From: Chryseobacterium nakagawai
Lineage (GTDB): Bacteria; Bacteroidota; Bacteroidia; Flavobacteriales; Weeksellaceae
DNA length: 64,000 nucleotides
Assembly: GCF_900637665.1 (NCBI RefSeq)
Contig: NZ_LR134386.1
Span: 4,022,501-4,086,500 of the forward strand
Reading direction: 5' to 3'
The position numbers and the translations under genes are program-made. Shown here piece by piece: positions 56,543 to 64,000 of the stretch; the stretch's first letter is position 1, and each line of letters opens with the position of its first letter. Below the pieces are notes generated by a model. It saw nothing but the letters and a program-made list of their open reading frames with translations, did not search any database and had not been told where the DNA came from.

Positions 56543-57289
56543 CTATATCTCAACAATCAATTCTTTCTCATAACCATTATATTTCTCATCTATGTAACCA
56601 TGAGGATTACAAATAATCTCCGTTTTCCCAATAGCATATCTGCATGGAGTATGAATATGACCATGAATCCAATACTGCGGCTGATGTTCCAGGATCATAT
56701 CTTCCAGATTGGATGCATAAGCAGAGGTCAATGGATCTTCCTTATAATGTTCCGGCACAGATTGAATGCTTGGTGCATGATGGGTAACGACTATATTTTT
56801 AAGTTCTTTTGAAACTTCAAGACTCTCCTGCAACCATACTTTTGAAAGCTGATGAATTTTGAACGTATCTATGGTTCTCATTTTTGAGTAAGATGGATCA
56901 CGCCTGATCTTTTTATAATCGTTCATCTTCGGTTGGCAGATCATTCCGTATTTCACAGGATTTCCAAAGATTGAAAAATCGGTCCATAAAGTAGTCCCAT
57001 GAAAGCGAATATCTCCAATGTCTACAAAAGCGTTTTCGAGTATAAAAACATTAGAATCTTCAGCTACCTCCTTTATTTTATGAAGTGTTTTAGGGTATGA
57101 ACCTTTATAATATTCATGATTGCCCAGCACATAAATAACCGGCTTATCGGGAATAGCTTCTTTCATCCATTCAATCCCCTTAATTCCTAAGTTGACATCA
57201 CCCGCCAACACAATAACATCTGCATTATCAAAACATAATTCAGTTCGTCCAAATTCCTGATGAAGATCGCTAATGATTTGTATTCTCAC
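56543..57289 (-). CDS. Calcineurin-like metallophosphoesterase
   Basis: A 248-residue cytoplasmic phosphoesterase. Metal-binding motifs in order: ISDLHQEFG (N-terminus), LAGDVNLG, YVLGNHEYY, VVTHHAPS and WIHGHIHTPC. These cover the GDxxD-like first motif (with DLH), GNH(E/D) and the GHxH. Substrate could be a nucleotide, a phosphoprotein or a cyclic nucleotide and cannot be told. It is the only gene between the AraC and MFS genes and has its own start. Confidence 0.9.
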   Translation of the reverse strand: MRIQIISDLHQEFGRTELCFDNADVIVLAGDVNLGIKGIEWMKEAIPDKPVIYVLGNHEYYKGSYPKTLHKIKEVAEDSNVFILENAFVDIGDIRFHGTTLWTDFSIFGNPVKYGMICQPKMNDYKKIRRDPSYSKMRTIDTFKIHQLSKVWLQESLEVSKELKNIVVTHHAPSIQSVPEHYKEDPLTSAYASNLEDMILEHQPQYWIHGHIHTPCRYAIGKTEIICNPHGYIDEKYNGYEKELIVEI

Positions 57290-57331
57290 AGGACAAAAGT
57301 AATAAAGAAGAATGAGCTACTCAAAGAAAAA

Positions 57332-57362
57332 AAAGGAACAGGTGCCTAAACACCAATTCCTT
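57332..57362 (-). terminator. Terminator after the MFS gene
   Basis: AAGGAACAGGTG (57333-57344) pairs with CACCAATTCCTT (57351-57362), with two mismatches in the middle; a T-run follows on the minus strand. Confidence 0.6.
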
Positions 57363-57396
57363 GCTCATATAGTTTGTGTAATTTTAAGGTCGCTTA

Positions 57397-58785
57397 TCAT
57401 GAAACAGCAACTTCTGTCTGCTTCACTTTTAAGCCTTTTAATATAAAATAGAATAACATTCCAAGGGCTAAAAGAGCATAACTAATCAGTACGATCAGAT
57501 TCAGGCTTCCTACTGCAAATTCTGAAGGAAAGACCTGACTCATTAAAGTCATGAATGAAAGCCCGATTCCAGCTCCCAGGAAGTAACTTGTAGAACTCAA
57601 ACTTGATGCCAATCCGTAATTGGAAGGTTCAACATCCTGAATTCCCATCACTGAAAGCGCAGTAAAACAGAACGTCATCCCTATTCCCGAAATACAAGCA
57701 GACCCTAACAAAACCATGGTTAACGGATGACCCGTATACACCGAAATCAACAGCAATAATCCCCCTGCCAGCATAAATGACCATCCTAATACTCCCATTT
57801 GAGATGAACTCAATCGTTTTGAAACATGAGGCAGTATAAATTTAGCCGTTAAAGCTGACAGAACACTAAATGGCACAAGCATTAATCCTGCTGAAGCTGC
57901 ACTATATCCCATATCCTTCTGAAGCATTAAAGAGATCAGGAATAAAAACCCGATGAAAAATGCTCCCAACGTGAAAAAAGCGGCATTGGAAACCACCAAG
58001 GAACCATGTCTGAATAATTTCAAATCAAATAAAGGTTCCGCAACAGTTTTCAGCCTGAAGAATACCATCACTAAAAACAGCACAGCAACTACTAATGAAC
58101 CTATCACAAGAAAGGGTTCTTCTTTGATATGAACCAGCTCGTGTGTTCCATATGTAAGGCTCAAAAGACCAACAACCATTAATACTCCTGAAATAACATC
58201 TGTTTTTTGTGCCTTTTCATTTTTCTCATCCGTTGGTAAGTAATAATAAGACAAAATTAATGTGATTAAGAGAATTGGAACATTAATAAGGAAAACCCAG
58301 TGCCAGCTTAGGTATGTACTGATAATTCCACCTACGGAAAGTCCACTTCCTGAACCAATGGCAGCAAAAGAACTGAAGATTCCGATAGCACGGTTTCTTT
58401 CCTGTTCCTCCCTGAAAGTATTGGTTACAATAGACAAAGCTGCCGGCATCACCAATGCAGCCCCCAATCCCTGCAAAGCACGAAATATAGCTAACACATT
58501 AAAACTTTCGGAAAGGCCAGCTCCTAATGAAGTCAACATAAAAATAAGGGCTCCTAATAGAAATATTTTCTTTCTTCCTATCTGATCGGAAAGCTTTCCG
58601 CCAATAATCAGACAACCTCCAAAAAACAATACATACAGTGTCTGTAACCACTGAACGGTTCCTGCTCCGATATGAAACTGCTCCTGGATAGAAGGAATGG
58701 TTAAATTAATAATGGCAATATCCAAAGCCTCCACAAAAGTTCCCACCGATGCTAAAATTAATATTACATTTTTCCTTGTATCCAT
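57397..58785 (-). CDS. Major facilitator superfamily exporter, DHA2 type
   Basis: A 462-residue membrane protein with about fourteen helices, as in the DHA2/EmrB drug:proton antiporters. Motif A is GGKLSDQIGRKKIFLLG, with TLYVLFFGGCLI and NVPILLITLI also family-like. It probably exports a hydrophobic compound. It is divergent from an Lrp/AsnC-type gene over a 142-bp AT-rich gap, which suggests control of the exporter by that regulator, perhaps an amino-acid efflux role. Confidence 0.92.
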   Translation of the reverse strand: MDTRKNVILILASVGTFVEALDIAIINLTIPSIQEQFHIGAGTVQWLQTLYVLFFGGCLIIGGKLSDQIGRKKIFLLGALIFMLTSLGAGLSESFNVLAIFRALQGLGAALVMPAALSIVTNTFREEQERNRAIGIFSSFAAIGSGSGLSVGGIISTYLSWHWVFLINVPILLITLILSYYYLPTDEKNEKAQKTDVISGVLMVVGLLSLTYGTHELVHIKEEPFLVIGSLVVAVLFLVMVFFRLKTVAEPLFDLKLFRHGSLVVSNAAFFTLGAFFIGFLFLISLMLQKDMGYSAASAGLMLVPFSVLSALTAKFILPHVSKRLSSSQMGVLGWSFMLAGGLLLLISVYTGHPLTMVLLGSACISGIGMTFCFTALSVMGIQDVEPSNYGLASSLSSTSYFLGAGIGLSFMTLMSQVFPSEFAVGSLNLIVLISYALLALGMLFYFILKGLKVKQTEVAVS

Positions 58786-58927
58786 ATATTCAAATTTCCT
58801 GCAAAATTAAAATTAACAGAACGTAAGTAAAAATTTTACATTAAATTTGGAACAATAAAACTAAATAGGACTAATTAAAAGAACAAAATAACTAAAATCA
58901 TAAAATTAATCTGATAAAACAGAACAA

Positions 58928-59398
58928 ATGGCAACAGAAAATTACACTCCCGACGAAAAAGACCTTTCTATCCTACGTCTTCTTCAAAAAGATGCCAAGA
59001 TGAGCGTCCGTGATATTTCAGCAAGAATTAACCTGAGCCCTACTCCTACCCATGAACGCATTAAGCGTATGGAAAAACAAGGAATCATCAAAGAATATAC
59101 TGCTGTTGTGGACCGAAAAAAAGTGAATAAAGGAATGATGGTTATCTGTATGATCGCCTTGAATGTTCATAATAAAAAAACAGCAGGAAAATTCATTGAA
59201 GAGGTCAGCAAATTGAAAGAAGTGGTTGAGTTCTATAATATCAGCGGGGATTTTGATTTTATGCTCAAAATCCTGGCTCCCAATATGGATGAATTTCATG
59301 AATTTTTCATCAATAAACTATCGGAAATTGAAGGAATTGGCCAGACCAAAAGTATTTTCGTAATGAGCAGCATTAAGGAAAGCGCCCAAATCGTATAA
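58928..59398 (+). CDS. Lrp/AsnC-family transcriptional regulator
   Basis: A 156-residue protein of family length. The helix-turn-helix is DLSILRLLQKDAKMSVRDIS, ARINLSPTPTHERIKRMEKQ; the RAM/ACT domain is VICMIALNVHNKKTAGKFIE and GDFDFMLKILAPNMDEFHEF. Family members sense amino acids and act as octamers. Divergent from the MFS exporter gene, which is its most likely target. Confidence 0.93.
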   Translation: MATENYTPDEKDLSILRLLQKDAKMSVRDISARINLSPTPTHERIKRMEKQGIIKEYTAVVDRKKVNKGMMVICMIALNVHNKKTAGKFIEEVSKLKEVVEFYNISGDFDFMLKILAPNMDEFHEFFINKLSEIEGIGQTKSIFVMSSIKESAQIV

Positions 59399-60139
59399 CT
59401 AAAACCTTTACACTTCTTATCTCATTAAATCTTTTGAAACTTTCCTATCCAATATTCAGCGATAGGATTTCCCACTCTATTTAAAGCAATAAAGAAAGCT
59501 TGATTATTCATTAAAAAATCTTATAATTTAATTGGGGTTTTGCCATTGAATACTATAAAATAACATTCATCAACTAACAGGAGATGATTTTCAATTCCTT
59601 ACGAAGGGAAAATTACATCAGGGATCAATCATTTTAGATATTTCATTACATTATATAGATTCAGAATAGCCCTTTTAAGGCCACTTTCTCAATTTTGATT
59701 TTATAAAAATCAATCTTTCTCCTTTTGTTAAATAAAATTTAAAAACCTAAAAACCAATTTATTAAAAAACAAGTAGTATCTATAGTGTAGCTGTGTCGTA
59801 TCTTATTTTTTGGAAATATTTACCATTATTGAATATGTTTGTAATGTAAAAAATATAAGTCTATTCCAATATAAAAAACATTACCAAAAGATCAACATAA
59901 ATTCATTTAAGAATAAATATTACTTCCTCTTAAAAAGTATAAAGAACAAACAGGGGGAAATCAAAATCAAGAGGAGCGAAATCTATTTTATCATCTAAAC
60001 AAATAATATCAACTAAAAACACAAGCAAAAAGAGGCCTATTTAACACAACATCCTATGATGAAACAATATCTCAGTATTATGATATGCGTCCTTTCGTAG
60101 AAAACTGAGAATATTACAATTTATATTATTTGTTTAACT

Positions 60140-60171
60140 GAGAGATTACATTTAAAAAGCTGTAATCTCTC
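60140..60171 (+). terminator. Orphan plus-strand terminator
   Basis: GAGAGATTACA (60140-60150) pairs with TGTAATCTCTC (60161-60171) and is followed by TTTTTAATA. The nearest upstream plus-strand gene ends 740 bp earlier, so it may end an unrecognised small transcript. Confidence 0.7.
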
Positions 60172-60196
60172 TTTTTAATAAAAATTCATAAAAAAC

Positions 60197-60223
60197 AGCA
60201 GTATATATACATATACCACTGCT
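60197..60223 (-). terminator. Terminator after the two surface-protein genes
   Basis: Minus-strand arms AGCAGTGGTATA and TATATACTGCT, one bulge, are followed by GTTTTTTATG. It lies 61 bp past the stop at 60284. Confidence 0.6.
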
Positions 60224-60283
60224 TTAATACACATTATAAACTTATATATACTCCGGTTTTCCGGAAATTATTTCATCTTAGAT

Positions 60284-60799
60284 TTAATTCCAATAACTCC
60301 AGACTGATCCGTCAAATACAGCCAATGTTTTACTTGTTGTATCATAGCACATCATTCCGGGATATGGATTCTTCACATTAATATGAGGGGTTGCAATCTG
60401 CGGAAGGATCATTGCTTTATCCGGAGACTCCAACACTAACACCCCATCTGCAGCACTGGATGATGCCCCGATAACCACGCCTTTCCCTAACTCCGCAGAA
60501 TTATTTACCACAACAGCACTTGAATTTCCTGCATCAGATAAAGGCTTCCATACATCATTCTCATAAACCTTTATTTTATTGTCAGTTACATCAAAAATAA
60601 ATGTACCGTTCACCAAAGATCCGGTTGGAAGGCCAGAAGTTGCAGGAAGGATTAATCCTTTTGTATTTCCGGATACGTTATTGAAATCCAGAACCGTACT
60701 GTTTCCATCTACTGCCTGTTTACCAATTGCTACCTGAGCAATTGTGAAGTTAAAAATAACAATGGCAATTATTATACTTATATTTTTTATGTTTTTCAT
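60284..60799 (-). CDS. Secreted protein with a C-terminal 'GMMCYDTTSKTLAVFDG' motif
   Basis: A 171-residue protein with a signal peptide (1-21, ending TIAQ). The mature part opens with VAIGKQAVDGNSTVLDF and LILPATSGLPTGSLVNGTF, the start pattern of flavobacterial tail-fibre/adhesin-like proteins. The block YPGMMCYDTTSKTLAVFDG (about 150-168) then SVWSYW matches the C-terminus of the neighbour (EGMLVYDLQDKCVKLYNG, then TRWKC). It lies 19 bp after that gene, so they form one operon. Surface or secreted, function unknown. Confidence 0.78.
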   Translation of the reverse strand: MKNIKNISIIIAIVIFNFTIAQVAIGKQAVDGNSTVLDFNNVSGNTKGLILPATSGLPTGSLVNGTFIFDVTDNKIKVYENDVWKPLSDAGNSSAVVVNNSAELGKGVVIGASSSAADGVLVLESPDKAMILPQIATPHINVKNPYPGMMCYDTTSKTLAVFDGSVWSYWN

Positions 60800-60818
60800 C
60801 TTTTTACTAATTTTTAGA

Positions 60819-61874
60819 TTAATTATTGCAGGTTCTTTCTACACACTTCCATCTTGTGCCGTTGTACAATTTCACACATTTATCCTGAAGATCATATACC
60901 AACATTCCCTCTTTCGGATCTGCAATAGCATCCCCTGGCTGTGGAGTCTGGCTTACATGCTGAATTCTTGTAATAACGAAACCTTTATCTTTAGCTTCCA
61001 TCGCAACAAAACCGTTGGGAACATTTTCTGGCCAGGCATTATTTTTTTGCTGTATCGTAATGCCGAATTTGGTAAACCCATCAGGTGTTCCTGTTGCTCC
61101 AAGTTTTGTACAGTAAGCATCCATATCATCAATAATTGTAGGCGCGTTACCACAGCTGTTTTTATCATCAGATAATCCTACTGGCCAAAGTGATGGACAT
61201 GTAGCGGATGTAGCATTTGGACCACAGAAGCTTGCATTTCCCATACCAAGCCCTGTCACGCTTCCCATAGCAATAGCCACAATCTGGCTATCATCACTGA
61301 TTATAGAAGCTCCACCACCACCACTTACATCAGCTTTCGCAATACAATAGGCTTTGCCGGTAGGAATTCCAACATATTCAACAGATGGATAAGTTGTTGA
61401 CTGTTGGGTAAATGTTCCACATATCTCCACTACGCTGCTTGTTCCCATTTCAATAACTGCGGTAGTTCCAGGATAAAGTCCGCCAAAAGTTGGATCTCCT
61501 TGAGTAACCGACCCTGTAAGTGAAAGAAAAGATCTTGTCCCTAGTTTAACTTTTGAATTTTGCTGAGAGCCAAATGTCCCGATCTGAATAGAACCATTAG
61601 ATCTCACACTGGCTCCGTCACCAATTTCCAGATCTCCCATTACCTGAATACCAGAAACCTGAAACTGTCCTGATTTTACAATAAGCGTTGCTCCATTCGG
61701 AATCGTAACACCACTTACTGTAGTATAGTTCCCATCAATACAATACGTAGTTCCGCTTACCATTGCCTGTCCTGTATAGGGTGTACAGGTCTGGGCATTT
61801 ACAACCCCGTAGAAGGCAATTATTAATAGAAAAATCATTTTCTTATTAATATCAATAAAATTTAAGTTATTCAT
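60819..61874 (-). CDS. Secreted, cysteine-containing surface protein, partner of the next gene
   Basis: A 351-residue protein with a signal peptide (about 1-28, ending VVNAQ); a start at 61838 is also possible. The N-terminal half is a beta-helix-like run of short Gly/Ser/Thr strands (GATLIVKSGQFQVSGIQVMG, DLEIGDGASVRSNGSIQIG). The middle has Cys-rich loops and the C-terminus is EGMLVYDLQDKCVKLYNG then TRWKC. The same closing block is found in the gene 19 bp downstream. An adhesin, matrix or pilus-associated role is possible, but nothing proves one. Confidence 0.78.
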   Translation of the reverse strand: MNNLNFIDINKKMIFLLIIAFYGVVNAQTCTPYTGQAMVSGTTYCIDGNYTTVSGVTIPNGATLIVKSGQFQVSGIQVMGDLEIGDGASVRSNGSIQIGTFGSQQNSKVKLGTRSFLSLTGSVTQGDPTFGGLYPGTTAVIEMGTSSVVEICGTFTQQSTTYPSVEYVGIPTGKAYCIAKADVSGGGGASIISDDSQIVAIAMGSVTGLGMGNASFCGPNATSATCPSLWPVGLSDDKNSCGNAPTIIDDMDAYCTKLGATGTPDGFTKFGITIQQKNNAWPENVPNGFVAMEAKDKGFVITRIQHVSQTPQPGDAIADPKEGMLVYDLQDKCVKLYNGTRWKCVERTCNN

Positions 61875-62549
61875 ATATATTTATGCTAAATTAACGGATT
61901 ATTCACATTTTAATAATAAATATGTGTTTTTTTTGCATCTCCGAATCCCTACCCAACAATTAATATACCAAACTTCATTACTGTTTTAAATAACAATATA
62001 ATACCCTGCCGAATTTATTTTCATCAAAAAGATTTTTTTATAACATTCTATTTTGAAACAAAAAACAACTTACTGATAAACAACCTTCTATATAAGTCAA
62101 AACTACATATATTTAAGAAATCTTTACATATTATTTAAAAATTCAATATTATCAAACATATGTATTGGTTTTTGATCTCAAAAAAAGCAAATTAATAAAA
62201 ACATAAATCAATATGTATCAACATTCTATGATTCACACAATACTTTCTCCACTTAGCCTATAAATCCTCCAAAAATCCTTTGTATTCCGAAATAATTCGT
62301 GGTTTCCGTGCCTAAAGATTGTAATCGATGATATAATAAAATTTATCTATTGGAACAGGCCTGTTTGGATGAACAGACGCCTTATTTTCATCCAGTAATC
62401 TGAAAATATTGATGTAGTTTAATCGCTTTTCTATTTAAAATTAATTTTTACCATTCAAATATTATTGAAATGCAGAGCCAGATAAGAAGTATAGACAATC
62501 CAAATTATCACCTCTGTAAAATTTGCATTAAAAAGCGTAAATTTGCCCC
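61875..62549. other. AT-rich intergenic region, 675 bp, upstream of mnmE
   Basis: No open frame, tRNA or repeat array. TTCGTGGTTTCCGTG near 62289-62303 resembles dispersed intergenic phrases of this group. The right end carries the mnmE promoter. Confidence 0.5.
62538..62545 (+). promoter_or_regulatory. mnmE -7 element (TAAATTTG), possibly leaderless
   Basis: A full TAnnTTTG match ends 5 bp before the ATG. A TCTG at 62513-62516 could serve as a weak -33 with about 21 nt between. Transcription would then start at or within a base or two of the start codon. Confidence 0.5.
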
Positions 62550-63935
62550 ATGAATAACGATACTATTTGCGCACTGGCTACTGCTAATGGAATAGGCGCT
62601 CTAGGCATTATCAGAGTTTCCGGAAATGATGTTTTACCCATCGTTCAAAAAAGTTTCCCTGCAAAAAAGCTGGAGAAACAGAAGTCTCATACAATCCACT
62701 ACGGGTATTTTATGGACGGTGAAGAAGCTATTGATGAAATTATGCTTTCCATTTTCCTGGCACCGAAAAGTTTCACTACAGAAAATTCTGTAGAAATTGC
62801 TTTCCATGGTTCACCCCATATCGGAAAACGTATTCTTGAAACGCTTATTAAAAATGGAGCGAGAATGGCTAAAGCAGGAGAATTTACACTTCGAGCTTTT
62901 ATCAATGGAAGAATTGATCTCTCCCAGGCAGAAGCCATTGCTGATGTAATTGCCTCTGAAAATGAAGCCTCCAGAAAGGTAGCTATCAATCAATTAAAAG
63001 GTGGAATCACCAATGAAATATCGTTATTAAGAACTGACCTTCTGAATTTTGTTTCCCTTATAGAATTGGAGCTTGACTTTGCAGAAGAAGATGTAGAATT
63101 TGCTGACAGAACTGCTTTAAGCGGACTATTAGATAAAATTGACCTTAAATTAAATTCTCTTATTGAGAGCTTCCAATATGGAAACGCTATTAAAAACGGT
63201 ACTGCTGTTGCGATTATCGGTAAGCCTAATGCAGGGAAATCTACCTTACTCAATGCTTTACTGAAAGAAGAGAGAGCTATTGTAAGTAATATTGCCGGAA
63301 CCACAAGAGATACCATTGAAGAGGTTCTTCACATTAAAGGCCATGCTTTCCGTTTGATTGATACTGCCGGACTGCGTGAAACGGTAGATGAAATTGAAGC
63401 CATTGGAGTAAAAAAAGCGAAGGAAAAGGTAGAAAATGCTAATATTTTAGTGTATCTGGCTGATGCTGCTACTGAAGATTTCTCAGAAGATATTGAAATG
63501 ATCCAGTCATTATTAAGAGAAGATCTGAAATTAATCATTTGTGCCACAAAAATTGACGAGGTTACTCCTACCAAATATGAAACGGTAGAAGATGTCTTCA
63601 GAAATGCTATTTCTCATGAACTTGATTTCATCAAAATATCTGCTGTTGAGAATCAAAACATCCAGGATCTTAAAAATGAATTATCTTCTTACGTTGAACA
63701 GCTAAAATCTCAGGAGAATAATGTGGTTATCACTAACCAACGTCATTTCGAAGCTTTACAAAAATCTTTGGATGCCGTAAACAAAGTAAAAGAAGCTATT
63801 TCTTTTAAAATTTCTACAGAATTATTGGCTTATGAGCTGAGAAATGCATTGGAGCACCTCGGTGAGATTTCAGGTGAAGTCACCAATGATGAAGTGTTAG
63901 GGAATATTTTTTCTAAGTTTTGTATTGGGAAGTAG
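62550..63935 (+). CDS. mnmE: tRNA-modifying GTPase MnmE (TrmE)
   Basis: A 461-residue protein of standard length. The N-terminal tetrahydrofolate-binding domain starts DTICALATANGIGALGIIRV. The inserted G domain has the P-loop IIGKPNAGKSTLLNAL (about 223-231), GTTRDTIEE, DTAGLRE and an ATKID in place of NKxD. The C-terminal CIGK (458-461) is the catalytic Cys motif. With MnmG it adds carboxymethylaminomethyl groups to the wobble uridine of several tRNAs. The start at 62550 is the family start. Confidence 0.96.
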   Translation: MNNDTICALATANGIGALGIIRVSGNDVLPIVQKSFPAKKLEKQKSHTIHYGYFMDGEEAIDEIMLSIFLAPKSFTTENSVEIAFHGSPHIGKRILETLIKNGARMAKAGEFTLRAFINGRIDLSQAEAIADVIASENEASRKVAINQLKGGITNEISLLRTDLLNFVSLIELELDFAEEDVEFADRTALSGLLDKIDLKLNSLIESFQYGNAIKNGTAVAIIGKPNAGKSTLLNALLKEERAIVSNIAGTTRDTIEEVLHIKGHAFRLIDTAGLRETVDEIEAIGVKKAKEKVENANILVYLADAATEDFSEDIEMIQSLLREDLKLIICATKIDEVTPTKYETVEDVFRNAISHELDFIKISAVENQNIQDLKNELSSYVEQLKSQENNVVITNQRHFEALQKSLDAVNKVKEAISFKISTELLAYELRNALEHLGEISGEVTNDEVLGNIFSKFCIGK

Positions 63936-63951
63936 AATACATAAACCAGTA

Positions 63952-64000
63952 ATGATAAAAAATAAATTTGCAATTCTTCTAGGGGCTCTAATTCTCATTT
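63952..64000 (+). CDS. Partial CDS, N-terminus of a membrane or exported protein (runs off the window)
   Basis: From an ATG at 63952 the frame reads MIKNKFAILLGALILI with no stop before the window end. A basic start followed by a hydrophobic run suggests a signal peptide or membrane anchor. It begins 16 bp after mnmE, so it may be in the same operon. Product unknown. Confidence 0.5.
   Translation, partial: MIKNKFAILLGALILI

Larger units (their letters stand above)
59399..60283. other. Long AT-rich intergenic region, 885 bp, with two isolated terminators
   Basis: Extremely AT-rich. The only frame of note (59810-59998) starts at TTG, is low complexity, and matches no family. A strong plus-strand terminator at 60140-60171 has no recognised gene in front of it. 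A minus-strand hairpin at 60197-60223 closes the surface-protein operon. Confidence 0.5.

Noticed and set aside
56385..56573. 62-codon plus-strand frame between AraC and phosphoesterase genes
   Set aside because: No signal, family motif or promoter; it overlaps the 3' end of the phosphoesterase gene on the other strand.
59810..59998. 62-codon frame in the AT-rich gap
   Set aside because: Starts at TTG, is Lys/Asn/Ile low complexity and has no promoter or family match; it follows base composition.

Overview
The window is AT-rich DNA from a member of the Bacteroidota, most likely Chryseobacterium or a close relative in the Weeksellaceae. The sequence supports this in several ways: a type IX secretion C-terminal domain, a GLPGLI-family protein, a fused alpha/beta 2-oxoacid dehydrogenase E1, OMP-type TonB receptors, promoters of the TTG-N19-21-TAnnTTTG type, and very weak Shine-Dalgarno signals. 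There is no rRNA, CRISPR array, prophage or complete transposon, and I saw no tRNA. Most of the window is ordinary chromosome with about fifty protein genes in short operons separated by strong intrinsic terminators.

Layout. 0-3 kb: an ECF sigma factor with a downstream anti-sigma-like/TonB-plug/VWA/T9SS hybrid protein. 3-6 kb: a secreted C1-family peptidase, a lipoprotein, and three tandem small peptides with double-glycine leaders and four conserved cysteines. 6-9 kb: an old-yellow-enzyme reductase divergent from its HxlR regulator across a set of GTAAC repeats, then an AhpD-like protein and a GLPGLI protein. 9-18 kb: housekeeping genes (E1, polyprenyl synthase, sterol-desaturase-like protein, rlmN, queA); a 318-bp element with 19-bp terminal inverted repeats and a broken four-helix-bundle gene fills the queA-rlmN gap. 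18-25 kb: AIM24, an M61-type peptidase, a serine hydrolase, then three overlapping genes (GH109 glycosidase, nucleotidyltransferase, sugar kinase) that look like an N-acetylhexosamine salvage cassette. 25-39 kb: DNA glycosylase, S9 peptidase, thioesterase, a GMC oxidoreductase/aldehyde dehydrogenase pair with a divergent AraC regulator, topB, two orphan AraC paralogues, and an SDR-MarR pair.

39-43 kb: a short Met/Cys-containing leader ORF and a terminator precede an EamA transporter and metNIQ. The end of the leader ORF can pair with the whole 5' arm of the terminator, so this looks like ribosome-mediated attenuation of methionine transport. 43-49 kb: a GH3 glucosidase and a TonB-family outer-membrane receptor. 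49-56 kb: an RND efflux operon (MFP-RND-TolC, then DUF2652) next to an AraC regulator, with 20-bp direct repeats between them. 56-60 kb: metallophosphoesterase and an MFS exporter divergent from an Lrp/AsnC regulator. 60-64 kb: two linked surface proteins sharing a C-terminal motif, a long non-coding AT-rich gap, mnmE, and the start of one more gene.

The strongest candidates for undescribed biology are the methionine leader/attenuator at 39.5 kb, the triple four-cysteine GG-leader peptide locus at 5.0-5.7 kb, and the inverted-repeat element carrying a decayed four-helix-bundle gene at 16.3 kb. All functional statements come from reading motifs and context; no database search was run.
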